Positions 38,302 to 48,172 of a DNA stretch of 57,106 nucleotides are shown one piece after another. The stretch is from Rhodospirillales bacterium. Lineage in GTDB: Bacteria > Pseudomonadota > Alphaproteobacteria > Rhodospirillales > Magnetospirillaceae. Under the pieces are notes generated by a model that searched no databases, had not been told where the DNA came from, and saw only the letters and a program-made list of their open reading frames with translations. The translations under genes and the position numbers were made by a program. The stretch's first letter is position 1. Every line of letters begins with the position of its first letter. The stretch covers positions 1-57,106 of the forward strand of contig JACMKT010000167.1 in NCBI GenBank assembly GCA_014380005.1. Direction: 5' to 3'.

Positions 38302-38957
38302 CTGCTGCGGCCATCCTGACCCCGACGGGCGGCCTTGAGCCGCCCCGGGACTGCCCCCTGTGTCCGCGGTTGGTGGAGTTCCGCGCCACCAACCGCACAG
38401 CCTTCCCCGACTGGCACAACGCCCCGGTGCCCGCCTTCGGCAGCCTGGACGCGCGCTATCTGTTCATCGGCTTAGCGCCGGGATTGCGCGGCGCCAATTG
38501 GAGCGGGCGGCCCTTCACCGGCGATTACGCCGGCGACCTGCTCTACGCCACCCTGAAAACCTTCGGCCTTGCCCAAGGCGAATACGGGGCAAAGCCCGAT
38601 GACGGCTTTACCCTGGTGGGTGCGCGGGTGACCAATGCGGTGCGTTGCGTGCCGCCGGAAAACAAGCCGCTGCCGGCGGAGTTCAATGCCTGCCGCCCAT
38701 TCCTGCTGGCGGAAATGGCGGCCATGCCCAATCTGCGCGGCCTGTTCGCCATCGGCCGCAACGCCCATGAGGCGGTGATGTCGGTGCTGGGCCTGCGCAA
38801 AGCGGCCCACCCCTTCGCCCACGGTGCCGTCCATGCCCTGCCCCAGGGCCGGGTGCTGGTGGATAGCTATCATTGCTCGCGCTACAACACCAATACCGGG
38901 CGGCTGACCGAGGCCATGTTCCATCAGGCGGTCAGGACTTTGCTGGACCAGGGTTAA
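38298..38957 (+). CDS. Family 5 uracil-DNA glycosylase (UdgB-like)
   Basis: The 219-residue enzyme removes uracil and some other deaminated bases from DNA. It has four cysteines for an Fe-S cluster (CPLC near the N-terminus, then VRCVPPENK and NACRPF) and the family 5 active-site block GLAPGLRGANWSGRPFTGD. A His in DSYHCSRYNTNTG completes the second motif. The GTG start overlaps the NYN gene by 4 bases. Confidence 0.92.
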   Translation: MTAAAILTPTGGLEPPRDCPLCPRLVEFRATNRTAFPDWHNAPVPAFGSLDARYLFIGLAPGLRGANWSGRPFTGDYAGDLLYATLKTFGLAQGEYGAKPDDGFTLVGARVTNAVRCVPPENKPLPAEFNACRPFLLAEMAAMPNLRGLFAIGRNAHEAVMSVLGLRKAAHPFAHGAVHALPQGRVLVDSYHCSRYNTNTGRLTEAMFHQAVRTLLDQG

Positions 38958-39033
38958 GGTGTTTTTTTCCCTTAACGTATTTTTGACAGCAAGGATGCCA
39001 ATGTGGCTAGGGGGCACATTGGGAGGGCAAGCC

Positions 39034-39450
39034 ATGTCACGCATCGAATGGACCGACGAATATAAGCTTGGCCTGCCCGCCATGGATTCCGACCATCAGC
39101 AATTGCTGGAACTGTGCAACCAGTTCCTGGAAGCCGTCCAGGCCGGCCATACCGTCCGCCAATTGGCCGCCGTGCTGGACCAGTTGATCCTGCGCACCCG
39201 CGCCCACTTCCTGGCGGAAGAACGCCTGCTGGACCGTCACGGCTATCCCGGCCTAGCGATCCACAAAGCCGAGCATGAGCGCCTGCTGACCCAGGCCAGC
39301 ACATTGAAGGCGCGCTACGACGATGTGAGCCAGGAAGACGAAATCCGCCACCTGACCGTGGAAACGGCGGACTTCCTTCAGTTCTGGCTGCTGGACCACA
39401 TCCGTACCAACGACCGGCCTTACCGGCCATTCCTCATGAGTCTGGCTTAG
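39034..39450 (+). CDS. Bacteriohemerythrin
   Basis: The 138-residue four-helix protein has a di-iron hemerythrin site: His in MDSDHQQLLEL, HFLAEERLL, the HKAEH pair and LLDHIRTND. Such proteins bind oxygen reversibly and serve in oxygen storage or sensing. It is a single-domain form, not fused to a chemoreceptor. The ATG at 39034 has a GGGAGG site. Its presence fits a microaerophilic lifestyle (inference). Confidence 0.92.
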   Translation: MSRIEWTDEYKLGLPAMDSDHQQLLELCNQFLEAVQAGHTVRQLAAVLDQLILRTRAHFLAEERLLDRHGYPGLAIHKAEHERLLTQASTLKARYDDVSQEDEIRHLTVETADFLQFWLLDHIRTNDRPYRPFLMSLA

Positions 39451-39517
39451 CCCCCTGGCGATGAACGATGACGACGACCATATAAGTCGCATCGTTCATT
39501 GATCCACGGAGGGTTAT

Positions 39518-39808
39518 TTGGCTTCCGCCAATTGGGGAACCAAGCGCCGTTGCGCCAGTTGCGCTGCGGCATTCTACGACCTTAACCGCGCCCCCATCAT
39601 CTGCCCGAAATGCCAAAGCGCCTACGTGGCGGCGCCGCCGCGTCTGCCTATGCGGGCATCGCGGGCGCGTCCGGTCGAGCCGGTGCTGCCCGAACCGGTA
39701 GAAGCCGATGCGTTCGAGGAGGATGAAGTTCTCGAACATCCTGATGATACAGAGGACGGCGAAACACCGCCCGACGTGGAAGGCGACGAGGAGGAATTGC
39801 GCGAATAG
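39518..39808 (+). CDS. FYDLN-acid zinc-ribbon protein (TIGR02300)
   Basis: The 96-residue protein begins with a zinc ribbon: CASC and CPKC flank AAFYDLNRAPII, the diagnostic FYDLN block. The C-terminal half is highly acidic and disordered. This matches the TIGR02300 family of unknown function, typical of alphaproteobacteria. The start is TTG at 39518 after a GGAGGG site. Confidence 0.9.
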   Translation: MASANWGTKRRCASCAAAFYDLNRAPIICPKCQSAYVAAPPRLPMRASRARPVEPVLPEPVEADAFEEDEVLEHPDDTEDGETPPDVEGDEEELRE

Positions 39809-39816
39809 GTGGTTAC

Positions 39817-41775
39817 TTAAACCGCGCAGACGTTCTCAGCGTTTACTGCGAATTCAAAATTGTTCTTGCCGTTTTTCTTGACGCTGTACATGGCATAATC
39901 AGCCATCTTCAGCAAAGAGTTCTCGTCGGTGGCGTTCTCCGGGAACAAGGCAATGCCGATGGAGCCGCGCACATGGCCGTCGCGGCCGTCCAGGTTGAAC
40001 GGCTCGATCAGACGCTCCAGGATTTTGGCGGCAACCATGGCGGCGTCTTCGCGGCCATGGATGCCCGACAGGATACAGGTGAACTCGTCACCAGCCAGAC
40101 GCGCCACCGTGTCCGACGAGCGCATGCACTCGGTCAGACGCTCGCCGGTCTGTTGCAGCAAGATGTCGCCGGCGGCGTGGCCCAAGGTGTCGTTGACCTG
40201 CTTGAAGCCGTCCAAATCCAGGAACATCAGGGCAAATTTCTTGCCCTCGCGCCGGTTCTGCCGCACCGCTTGGCTCAGACGATCCATGAACAGCGCCCGA
40301 TTGGGCAGGCCGGTCAGGGCGTCGTAATTGGCCTGACGCCACACCCGCTCCTCATCCTCCTTGCGGTGGGTGATGTCGGAGAAGATGGCGATGTGGTGGG
40401 TGGTGTGGCCCTGATCGTCCTTGATGGCGGCGATGGACAACCACTCGGCAAAGAACTCGCCCGATTTGCGGCGGTTCCAGATTTCCCCCTGCCAGCGCCC
40501 GGATTTGGCGATTTCCGCCCACATGGCGCGGTAGAAATCGCCGTCATGGCGGCCCGATTGCAGCATGCGCGGGTTGAGGCCAATGACCTCCCCGGCCTCA
40601 TATTCGGTGATGGTGGTGAAGGCCGGATTGACGTACTCGATCTCGTTGCGGATGTTGGTGATGACCACCGCTTCCGAGGCGCTTTCCACCACCTTGGCGG
40701 TCAGCTTCAGCTTTTCCTCCGCCGCCTTGATGGCCGAGATGTCGTAGACCCAGGCCAGATTGACCGTGTCCCGCTCCACCTTGGTGGTGCGCACAGTCAG
40801 CAGGCTCCAGAAATGGGTGCCGTCGCGACGGACGAACTCCACTTCCTGATCGTCGATCTTGCCCTGGGCCTTCAGTTGAGCGATGACGCGGTGGCGCTGG
40901 TCGTCGTCCACGTAATGGTTGCGGGCGAACTTGCCCAGCACCTGGTCACGCTCGGCACCAAGGATTTCGCAGAACCGCGTATTGGCGAACACCACCCTGC
41001 CGTCGTCGCGCCGCGAGACCGAGACGCCCACCGGGCATTCCTCAAGGATTTTCCACAGCCGCTCCTCGGAATCCCGCAGGCCCTTTTCGGCGCGGCAGCG
41101 TTCCTCGATATCGGCCTTGATGCGCGATACCATGGGCTGGAACACGCCGGCGGCGGAGATGACCAGCAGGCCCAGGATCGCCACCAAAGCGGCGCCATGC
41201 AGGGCCGACAGGCTGACCAGCCGCTCTTCGTTCTCGCGCTGATACAGCGCCGTCAGGGTGTCGAGCTGACGGAGGAGCGGCCCTGACGCGGCGGTGGTCA
41301 AGGCCACAAGGTCGGGATCATCCAGGGCCGGCACGGCGGGAGAGCGCAGCATGAGCACGCGGGCATGCTGGGAGAAAGCACGGACATCCGCATCCGCATT
41401 GCCGCCGGGGCCGAAATACAAGGATTGCAGCGCGACGGACGGCAGTTTGGGAGCGCGCAGTTCGGGCATGCCGGCCAGCAAGCCGGCATGGGAGGATTCC
41501 AGCAGATTGATGGCGTCGGCGAAGGAATGTTCCACCTCCGCCCGCTCGGTGCTGGCGACAGGCAGCACGGCCAGACGGGTGCCGAGGAAGGCGATGCGCT
41601 CCACCAGGGCGGCTTGACGGCCAGACACATTGACCAGGGCAGTGCCACTTTCCGCATCCATCATGATGCGGGCCAAGCCAAGGAACGAGGCAATAGCCAA
41701 GCTGCCCAGTACTGCCAGAACGGCCACGTACCGGATTGTTAGATCCTTGGTTATCTTTTCGCCGTAATCGGCCAT
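39817..41775 (-). CDS. Membrane PAS-GGDEF diguanylate cyclase
   Basis: The 652-residue protein has two transmembrane helices (about residues 15-35 and 185-210) around a PilJ-type periplasmic sensor region with SGRQAALVERIA. Two PAS domains and a GGDEF domain follow. The active site reads LAGDEF, a functional variant, with an RSSD inhibitory site five residues before it. It should make cyclic di-GMP subject to product inhibition. The signal is unknown. It is convergent with the FYDLN gene. Confidence 0.92.
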   Translation of the reverse strand: MADYGEKITKDLTIRYVAVLAVLGSLAIASFLGLARIMMDAESGTALVNVSGRQAALVERIAFLGTRLAVLPVASTERAEVEHSFADAINLLESSHAGLLAGMPELRAPKLPSVALQSLYFGPGGNADADVRAFSQHARVLMLRSPAVPALDDPDLVALTTAASGPLLRQLDTLTALYQRENEERLVSLSALHGAALVAILGLLVISAAGVFQPMVSRIKADIEERCRAEKGLRDSEERLWKILEECPVGVSVSRRDDGRVVFANTRFCEILGAERDQVLGKFARNHYVDDDQRHRVIAQLKAQGKIDDQEVEFVRRDGTHFWSLLTVRTTKVERDTVNLAWVYDISAIKAAEEKLKLTAKVVESASEAVVITNIRNEIEYVNPAFTTITEYEAGEVIGLNPRMLQSGRHDGDFYRAMWAEIAKSGRWQGEIWNRRKSGEFFAEWLSIAAIKDDQGHTTHHIAIFSDITHRKEDEERVWRQANYDALTGLPNRALFMDRLSQAVRQNRREGKKFALMFLDLDGFKQVNDTLGHAAGDILLQQTGERLTECMRSSDTVARLAGDEFTCILSGIHGREDAAMVAAKILERLIEPFNLDGRDGHVRGSIGIALFPENATDENSLLKMADYAMYSVKKNGKNNFEFAVNAENVCAV

Positions 41776-41857
41776 GACTCTCCCGAAGACAGCACGTCCA
41801 GCGGTTGCGAAACCGTGATAGCACGGCTGCGCAGTTCTGGCGAATGCTCAAATCGAA

Positions 41858-41877
41858 AAGGGGCCTTGCGGCCCCTT
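41858..41877 (-). terminator. Terminator of valS
   Basis: An 8-bp stem (41858-41865 with 41870-41877) closed by a 4-base loop, GCAA on the transcribed strand, sits 11 bases past the valS stop and is followed by TT-rich sequence on the minus strand. Confidence 0.8.
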
Positions 41878-41888
41878 CCCATGTCACA

Positions 41889-44552
41889 TCACGAAACCGA
41901 AAGCCGCTGCATGGCTTCCTGGAATTTCAGCTTGGCCGCCGACCATTCCTCGCGGCGCTCGCGGTTTTCTTCCACCACTTCCGGGGCTGCGCGGGCGACG
42001 AAGTCAGGGTTGGCGAACTTCTTGTCCACCTTGGCGATCTCGCCCTCGACGCGGGCGATTTCCTTTTCCAGGCGGGCACGTTCCTTGTCGATGTCGATGA
42101 CACCACCCAGCGGCATGACGAAGGTCGCCTCGTCCACCACCATCTGGGCAGCACCCTGGGCGAACGCCTGGGTGATGCGGTCCGCCGCCGCCTGGGGCTC
42201 CAGCACGGACAGGCGGGCCAGACGCAGGATCAGATCGGCATGGGTCTTGGCCCAGGCTTGCTTGGACGGGGCCAGACCGGAGACCAGCAATTCCACCTGA
42301 GCGGCAGCCGGCACGTTCATCTCGGACCGCACGCCGCGCACATTGGAGATGACGCGGACGACCCAGTCCATCTCCTCTTCGGCGGCGGCGTCGATCAGGC
42401 CGTCGAACTTCGGCCAGGGCCGCAGCATCAGTTCGTCGCTACGGCTGCCCAACTGCGCCCACAGCTCTTCGGTGATGAAAGGCATGAACGGGTGCAGCAC
42501 GTGCAGGATCATGTCCAGCACCCAGGCGGCGGTGGCGCGGGTCTCGGCCTTGGCCTTGTCGTCAGACCCCATGAAGATGGGCTTGGCGAATTCCAGATAC
42601 CAATCGCAGAAGGTGCCCCAGACGAACTGATAGGCGGTGCCGGCGGCGGCGTCATAGCGGTAGGTGTCCAGGGACGCGGCCACCTTGTCGGCCAGCTCGG
42701 ACACCTTGCCGACGATCCAGCGGTTGACGGTTTCCGTCACATCCTTGGGGTCGAACCCGGCCACCGGGGCGCATTCATTCATCTGGCAGAAGCGCGCCGC
42801 GTTCCACAGCTTGGTGGCGAAGTTGCGGTAGCCTTCCACGCGGGACTCGGCCAGCTTGATGTCGCGGCCTTGGGCGGCCAAAGCGGCCAGGGTGAAGCGC
42901 ACGGCATCGCAGCCGTACTTATCCATCAGCACCAGCGGGTCGATGACGTTACCCTTGGACTTGGACATCTTCTGGCCCTTCTCGTCACGGACGAGGGCGT
43001 GGATGTAGATGTCCTTGAACGGCACGTCACCCATGAAATGGATGCCCATCATCATCATGCGGGCGACCCAGAAGAAGATGATGTCGAAGCCGGTCACCAG
43101 CACGTCGCCGGGGTAATAGCGCGCCAGCTCGGGCGTCTTTTCCGGCCAGCCCAGGGTCGAGAACGGCCACAGCGCCGACGAGAACCACGTATCCAGCACG
43201 TCGGTGTCGCGGGTCAGTTCCACCCCATGGCCGTAATGGGCGGTGGCCGCCGCTTGCGCCGCCGCCTCGTCCATCTCTACGAAGACAACGCCGTCGGGGC
43301 CATACCACGCGGGAACCTGATGGCCCCACCAGATCTGGCGCGAGATGCACCACGGCTGGATGTTGCGCATCCATTCGTAATAGGTGTTCTCCCAATGCTT
43401 GGGATAGAACTTGGTCTTGCCGGTCTGCACCGCCTCCAGCGCCGGCTTGGCCAGGGTGACGGCGTCCACATACCACTGATCGGTCAGCCACGGCTCGATG
43501 ACCACGCCGGAGCGGTCGCCGAAGGGCTGCTGCAGCACATGGGGCTCGATCTTGTCGAGCAACTCCAGCGCTTCCATTTCGGCCACGACCTGCTTGCGGG
43601 CGACAAAGCGGTCCAGGCCCTGATAGGCCTCGGGCACGGCATCGTTCAGCTTGGCGTCGCGGTCGAGGATGTTGATCTGCGGCAAATTGTGACGCTTGCC
43701 CACCTCGAAATCGTTGAAATCGTGGGCCGGGGTGATCTTCACCGCGCCGGTGCCCTTGGTGGGGTCGGAATATTCGTCGGCAACGATGGGAATCAGGCGG
43801 CCGACGATGGGCAGGCGCACCATCTTACCCACCAGATGGGTGTAGCGCTCATCCTCGGGATGCACGGCCACGGCGCTGTCGCCCAGCATGGTCTCGGGCC
43901 GGGTGGTCGCCACGGTGATGAAGGTGCCGTCCATGCCCTCGACGGGGTATTTGAAGTGCCACATGTGGCCCTTCACTTCGCGGGTCTCGACCTCAAGGTC
44001 CGAGATGGCGGTGTGCAGCTTGGGGTCCCAATTTACCAGACGCTTGTCGCGATAGATCAGCTTCTGCTTGTGCAGGGCAACGAACACCGTGCGGACGGCG
44101 TGGCTGAGCCCGTCATCCATGGTGAAGCGCTCTTTCGGCCAATCGGGCGAGGCGCCCAGGCGGCGAAGCTGGGTGGTGATGGTGCCGCCCGATTCAGCCT
44201 TCCACTCCCACACCCGCTCGATGAACTTTTCGCGGCCCAGATCGTGACGGGTGACCTTCTGCGCCTCAAGCTGGCGCTCCACCACCATCTGAGTGGCGAT
44301 GCCGGCGTGGTCGGTGCCGGGCTGCCACAGGGCGTCGCGGCCGATCATGCGGTGATAACGGATCAGCACGTCCTGAAGGGTGAAGGTCAGCGCATGCCCC
44401 ATGTGCAGACTGCCCGTGACGTTGGGCGGCGGCATCATGATGGTATAGGGGGGCTTGGGGGAGTCGGTGTGGGCGGCAAACGCGCCCGACTTCTCCCAGC
44501 GCTCGTAATGCTTCGGCTCGACTTCGGACGGGTGATACGTCTTATCCAGCAT
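41889..44552 (-). CDS. valS: Valyl-tRNA synthetase
   Basis: The 887-residue class I synthetase charges tRNA-Val. The ATP motifs are [14 protein letters not shown] (HIGH) and KMSKSKGN. The CP1 editing region and a C-terminal coiled coil (about residues 820-885, [20 protein letters not shown]) are present. It is 108 bases downstream of popZ on the same strand with a terminator between. Confidence 0.97.
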   Translation of the reverse strand: MLDKTYHPSEVEPKHYERWEKSGAFAAHTDSPKPPYTIMMPPPNVTGSLHMGHALTFTLQDVLIRYHRMIGRDALWQPGTDHAGIATQMVVERQLEAQKVTRHDLGREKFIERVWEWKAESGGTITTQLRRLGASPDWPKERFTMDDGLSHAVRTVFVALHKQKLIYRDKRLVNWDPKLHTAISDLEVETREVKGHMWHFKYPVEGMDGTFITVATTRPETMLGDSAVAVHPEDERYTHLVGKMVRLPIVGRLIPIVADEYSDPTKGTGAVKITPAHDFNDFEVGKRHNLPQINILDRDAKLNDAVPEAYQGLDRFVARKQVVAEMEALELLDKIEPHVLQQPFGDRSGVVIEPWLTDQWYVDAVTLAKPALEAVQTGKTKFYPKHWENTYYEWMRNIQPWCISRQIWWGHQVPAWYGPDGVVFVEMDEAAAQAAATAHYGHGVELTRDTDVLDTWFSSALWPFSTLGWPEKTPELARYYPGDVLVTGFDIIFFWVARMMMMGIHFMGDVPFKDIYIHALVRDEKGQKMSKSKGNVIDPLVLMDKYGCDAVRFTLAALAAQGRDIKLAESRVEGYRNFATKLWNAARFCQMNECAPVAGFDPKDVTETVNRWIVGKVSELADKVAASLDTYRYDAAAGTAYQFVWGTFCDWYLEFAKPIFMGSDDKAKAETRATAAWVLDMILHVLHPFMPFITEELWAQLGSRSDELMLRPWPKFDGLIDAAAEEEMDWVVRVISNVRGVRSEMNVPAAAQVELLVSGLAPSKQAWAKTHADLILRLARLSVLEPQAAADRITQAFAQGAAQMVVDEATFVMPLGGVIDIDKERARLEKEIARVEGEIAKVDKKFANPDFVARAAPEVVEENRERREEWSAAKLKFQEAMQRLSVS

Positions 44553-44601
44553 GGCCAGGTTATTCCTGTTGCTTTTGCTTATCAGCGAATGGGTAGGGCA
44601 A

Positions 44602-44639
44602 AAAAACGAAAGGCGGCCCAGGGTTTGCCCGGGCCGCCT
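44602..44639 (-). terminator. Terminator of popZ
   Basis: A 9-bp GC stem (44611-44619 with 44631-44639) is followed on the minus strand by TTTCG and a run of seven T, a good rho-independent terminator. Confidence 0.9.
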
Positions 44640-44660
44640 GAAACTCGGGACCGGCAGAGA

Positions 44661-45365
44661 CTAATAGTTCTCGGCGCGGTTTACCATCTTCTCGATTTCC
44701 TTCTTGATGATGCGCTCGATCATGTAGGGAAGGTTCTCATCGAGCCATTCCTTGAGGATCGGACGCAGCAACTCGCGCACCATGTCTTCCAAGGTGACGC
44801 CGCCATTGCCCAAACCGATGGCGCGCGTGCGCACGATTTCGCGGGCAAGGTCGGACAGCAGCGAGGTGGAGCGCTGGGCCACCGGCTCGGACACCAGATC
44901 GTCGTCGTCCTGGACCACCGGCTGCTTCATGCGGCGCGGCGGCGGCATGGGCTCGGGTTCGGGCTCCGGGTCGAAATCGTCCATGGCGACGTTGAACTGG
45001 CTCATGTCGAAGACGGGTTCCGGCTGATCCAGAACCATATCGTCGGTCAATTCCAGCACGTCTTCTTCGGGCTCGGGTTCCGGCTCCGGGGCGGGCGCCG
45101 CCTGGGCGAACAACGCGTCGATGTCGTCCTGGGGCAGCGGCTCGGGTTCGGGCTCGGGCACCCGTTCCGGGGTGACGTTGGCGAACAACGCGTCGATGTC
45201 GTCCTGGGAAGACGGCGCGGGTTCAGGTTCCGGCTCGGGCTCCGCCATGGGCTCGGGCAGCGGTGCCTTACCTTTGTCCTCAGCCTCATCCTCCGACAAA
45301 ATGCGCCGGATGGAGGCGAGGATGTCCTCCATTGAGGGTTCCTGTTGGGCCTTGTCGTCGCTCAT
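44661..45365 (-). CDS. popZ: PopZ-like polar organizing protein (DUF2497)
   Basis: The 234-residue protein has the PopZ layout: N-terminal helix EPSMEDILASIRRILSED, a long acidic proline-rich linker (about residues 35-150) and a helical C-terminus (LLRPILKEWLDENLPYMIERI). PopZ forms a polar matrix that tethers chromosome origins and cell-cycle proteins. The linker contains two copies of QDDIDALFA at residues 54-62 and 79-87, set among EPEP repeats. These resemble the N-terminal segment of flagellar-switch FliM. The repeats are not seen in the classical Caulobacter PopZ as far as I recall, so a special binding role is possible. Confidence 0.9.
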   Translation of the reverse strand: MSDDKAQQEPSMEDILASIRRILSEDEAEDKGKAPLPEPMAEPEPEPEPAPSSQDDIDALFANVTPERVPEPEPEPLPQDDIDALFAQAAPAPEPEPEPEEDVLELTDDMVLDQPEPVFDMSQFNVAMDDFDPEPEPEPMPPPRRMKQPVVQDDDDLVSEPVAQRSTSLLSDLAREIVRTRAIGLGNGGVTLEDMVRELLRPILKEWLDENLPYMIERIIKKEIEKMVNRAENY

Positions 45366-45458
45366 GTTCGACTGTCCGATGGTCCCTGTGTGCCGAGTAT
45401 GCGGTCATCATGCCGCACGACTCGGTACAAATCATTAAAATATCTTCGATAGCTGAAA

Positions 45459-45494
45459 GGAAACGGGGCAGGACTGTTCCCCTGCCCCGTTTCC
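45459..45494 (-). terminator. Terminator of tolC
   Basis: A perfect 14-bp stem (45459-45472 with 45481-45494) with an 8-base loop lies 10 bases past the tolC stop. On the minus strand it is followed by TTTC. Confidence 0.88.
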
Positions 45495-45504
45495 CGGCTA
45501 ACGA

Positions 45505-46884
45505 TTATTCGCCGTAGCCCGGTGCCGGTTGGATGCCGCCACCGATCCATTGATCACGCACATCCTGGTAATGCGTGGTCGAATCGTAGACTTCTACCGA
45601 CAAAGCCAACCCGTCGGCGGTCATCTGACCCAGGGCCGACTTCACCTGGAACGCGGCAACCATTTCGTCACGCTGGGCACGCACCAGATTGACGCGGGCG
45701 TCGAACAATTCCTGTTCGGCATCCAACACGTCCAGCACGGTGCGCGAGCCCACCTTGGCCTCTTCCTCGACGCCGGCCAGGGCCATCTCGGACGCCTTGA
45801 TCTGGCTTTCATAGGACCGGGTGCGGGCACGGGCGGCCTGAAGGTCTTCCCAGCCACGGGTCGCGGTCTCAAGCGAGTCACGGCGCGCCTGATCGGCTTC
45901 GATCTTGCGCTGGCCATAGGTGTGCTTCTGGGCGCGCAGGCGGGCGTAGGTGCCGCCACCCTCATACAAGGGAACGCTGACCTGCACCATGGCTTCCGCA
46001 CTTTCGCTTTCGCTATCCAGCGAAGTGGTGTGCAGATTGCGGCTGAGCGTACCCACCAGCGACACGGTCGGCAGCAATTCGCCACGAACCAGATCGATGC
46101 CGTCCTTGGCCGCCTCAGCAGTCCAATCAGCCGCAATCACGTTGGGGTTCTTGGCCAGGGTCACGGTCTTCAGCTCGTCGAACGAGCTAGGGACCACGGC
46201 GGCGGCCTTGGGCGCTTCGGGCGCTTCCGGCGGACGGCCCACCACGTTGATGAAATTGGCGCGGCTGTTTTGCAACACGCCTTCGGCGGCGACGCGGTCG
46301 GCAGTGGCGCGCGACAGACGCGCCTCGGCTTGGCTAACGTCGGTGCGGGTGATTTCGCCCACGCGGAAGCGCTCCTGCGCGGCTTCCAGCTGACGGCGCA
46401 ACACCTGCTCGTTATTGATGTTGAGCTTCAACACCGATTCGTCGCGCACCACGTTCAAATAGGCGGTGGCTGCGCTCAGCAGGATAGTCTGCTCGGTGGC
46501 CTGCAGCAGCGCCCGCTCGCCCAGGACCGAGGCTTCGGCCTGCTGGGTCTGCGCCATGGTGCGGCCACCGCGGTACAGCGGCTGAGTCATGCTCAGCGAG
46601 CCCGTGCGCGGCGTGCGCAACTGTTCACGGTCGGTGGCTTGATTGGAGTAATACGAACCACGGCCAACTTGACCGGTGACGCTGACGGTGGGACGCCAAT
46701 TGGCCAAGGCCTGCGGCACACCTTCGTCGGTGGCGCGCAGCCGGGCCCGGCGGGCCTCCAGCGTCGGGTTGGTGCTGTAGGCGGATGCCAGAACATCCTC
46801 CAGCGTTTCGGCACGCCCGGTCACGGGCAAAAGCAGCCCAATCCCAACAAGCGCCGCACTGGCCAACAAACACGCTTTCCTCAT
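45505..46884 (-). CDS. tolC: TolC-family outer-membrane channel
   Basis: The 459-residue protein has a signal peptide ending VTGRAE and two helical-barrel repeats typical of TolC (ATEQTILLSAATAYLNVVRDE in the first, QARRDSLETATRGWEDLQAA in the second). It forms the outer-membrane tunnel for type I secretion and efflux. No partner pump genes are adjacent. The Pcm-like gene lies upstream on the same strand, an order common in this group. Confidence 0.93.
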   Translation of the reverse strand: MRKACLLASAALVGIGLLLPVTGRAETLEDVLASAYSTNPTLEARRARLRATDEGVPQALANWRPTVSVTGQVGRGSYYSNQATDREQLRTPRTGSLSMTQPLYRGGRTMAQTQQAEASVLGERALLQATEQTILLSAATAYLNVVRDESVLKLNINNEQVLRRQLEAAQERFRVGEITRTDVSQAEARLSRATADRVAAEGVLQNSRANFINVVGRPPEAPEAPKAAAVVPSSFDELKTVTLAKNPNVIAADWTAEAAKDGIDLVRGELLPTVSLVGTLSRNLHTTSLDSESESAEAMVQVSVPLYEGGGTYARLRAQKHTYGQRKIEADQARRDSLETATRGWEDLQAARARTRSYESQIKASEMALAGVEEEAKVGSRTVLDVLDAEQELFDARVNLVRAQRDEMVAAFQVKSALGQMTADGLALSVEVYDSTTHYQDVRDQWIGGGIQPAPGYGE

Positions 46885-47078
46885 TCCGCACCTTCCAGCA
46901 ATGTTGGACCGCCCCCAATCCTCTGCGGCGAAAGATTCTCCTGGAACAATAACTTCCTCGAAAGAAAGATCAAGAAATATTCCTTAACGCACCGTTTGCC
47001 ATTGACCTTCACCTCCATCCCAGCCTTTGGCCGCCGAATCCCAGGAAGTCCTAGGCTCTCAGCCCTCCCCCAAGACAA

Positions 47079-47106
47079 AGGGCCGGACGATGGTTCGCCC
47101 GGCCCT
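47079..47106 (-). terminator. Hairpin downstream of the Pcm-like gene
   Basis: Arms AGGGCCGG (47079-47086) and CCGGCCCT (47099-47106) pair. On the minus strand TTTGTCTT follows. It separates the Pcm-like gene from tolC. Confidence 0.75.
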
Positions 47107-47173
47107 ACTAACGAGTTATTTACGAACTCTTAACGATTAGCCTGCAGCCGCTTATGACCTTGGCTAACGTTTA

Positions 47174-47827
47174 TCAGAACACGAATTTCGGCTTGGGCTG
47201 GAAACCCGGCAGCAGGGGCGTGGCGGCATCGAACAGAACCCGGCGGCCGAAGGTGTCGCCGACGCGCACGATCAGCGAGACCTTACCCACGCCCGGCGCA
47301 GTGGTAACCACCGCGACCAGCCGGCCACCATCGGCCAATTGGCGGCAAATGGCCGAGGGAATTTCGGTCACGGCGCCCGAGAACAAGATAACGTCGTAGG
47401 GCGCCTGAGCAGGATAACCCTGCTCCAGCGCACCCTGGACGATTGCGGCGTTGTCGATGGCCAGATCGTTGAGGGATTGACTGGCGCGCCCGGCCCACTC
47501 GCCGTCGCATTCCAATGTGACCACGGTCTGCGCCAGCTTGGAGATCACCGCAGTGGCATAACCGGTGGCGTCGCCGATATTGAGCACCACATCCGTGGGC
47601 TTGATGGCTGCGCCCACCAACAGGCGCGCCAGCACCAGCGGCTCCACCAGGAAGCGCCCGCCGCCCACGTCCAGATCGTCATCCACATAGGCGAAGCCGC
47701 GCATGGGCTTGGGCACGAAGACTTCGCGCGGAATTTCCGCCAACGCCGCGGTCACAGCCGGATCGATCACCCGGTTGGTGCGGATTTGGTTTTCCACCAT
47801 GTGAAGACGCGCGGCGGTGTAGTCCAT
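47174..47827 (-). CDS. pcm: Pcm-like protein methyltransferase, divergent
   Basis: The 217-residue protein has the class I SAM-dependent methyltransferase fold of L-isoaspartyl methyltransferase. The N-terminal block MVENQIRTNRVIDPAVTAALAEI and IPREVFVP are family-like. Motif I reads NIGDATGYATAVI in place of the usual EIGTGSGY, and the QTIS substrate loop is replaced by GGGRFLVEPL. Isoaspartate repair is therefore uncertain. The ATG at 47827 has an AGGGAG site and is preferred over the long upstream extension. Confidence 0.82.
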   Translation of the reverse strand: MDYTAARLHMVENQIRTNRVIDPAVTAALAEIPREVFVPKPMRGFAYVDDDLDVGGGRFLVEPLVLARLLVGAAIKPTDVVLNIGDATGYATAVISKLAQTVVTLECDGEWAGRASQSLNDLAIDNAAIVQGALEQGYPAQAPYDVILFSGAVTEIPSAICRQLADGGRLVAVVTTAPGVGKVSLIVRVGDTFGRRVLFDAATPLLPGFQPKPKFVF

Positions 47828-47965
47828 GTTTGCTCCCTCTCGGACGATACGGCATGCTCGGGTTGGCCCCGCTTGATATATGGCTTTATAAAGGGGCGAC
47901 CGGCCAAACTCAATGGCGGCTGCCCCTGGGGCAAAACGTGCCGGTAAAAATCGTACAACATCGGC

Positions 47966-47994
47966 TTGACCGCTGTTCGCGAGCCGCGTATAAG
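47966..47994 (+). promoter_or_regulatory. Sigma-70 promoter of the tRNA unit
   Basis: TTGACC (47966-47971) and TATAAG (47989-47994) are 17 bases apart, close to consensus, with the tRNA-Cys gene starting 38 bases further on. Confidence 0.8.
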
Positions 47995-48032
47995 CACCCA
48001 CCTCACGTCGGTCCAGGCCGAAAATGAAAGTG

Positions 48033-48106
48033 GGCCGGGTGGCAGAGTGGTGATGCAGCGGACTGCAAATCCGCGTACGTCGGTTCAATTCCGGCCTCGG
48101 CCTCCA
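48033..48106 (+). tRNA. tRNA-Cys (GCA)
   Basis: A full cloverleaf is seen: acceptor GGCCGGG/CTCGGCC, anticodon loop CTGCAAA with GCA, T-arm GTCGG-TTCAATT-CCGGC and an encoded CCA end. It shares a transcription unit with tRNA-Asn. Confidence 0.96.
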
Positions 48107-48172
48107 TTTTCTTTCGGCGACAGGCGTGACGAATTAGTTTCCAGGAGCGCGACCACCGCTGGCGCGCCCTGA

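Noticed and set aside
44936..45256. Repetitive DNA considered as a CRISPR-like or tandem-repeat array
   Set aside because: The repetition is the coding sequence of EPEP and QDDIDALFA repeats in popZ. There are no spacers or regular repeat units.
41805..45335. A 1176-residue open frame on the plus strand opposite valS and popZ
   Set aside because: It is antisense to strongly supported valS and popZ, has a composition typical of GC-rich shadow frames (Gly, His, Gln, Leu) and no family-like motif.
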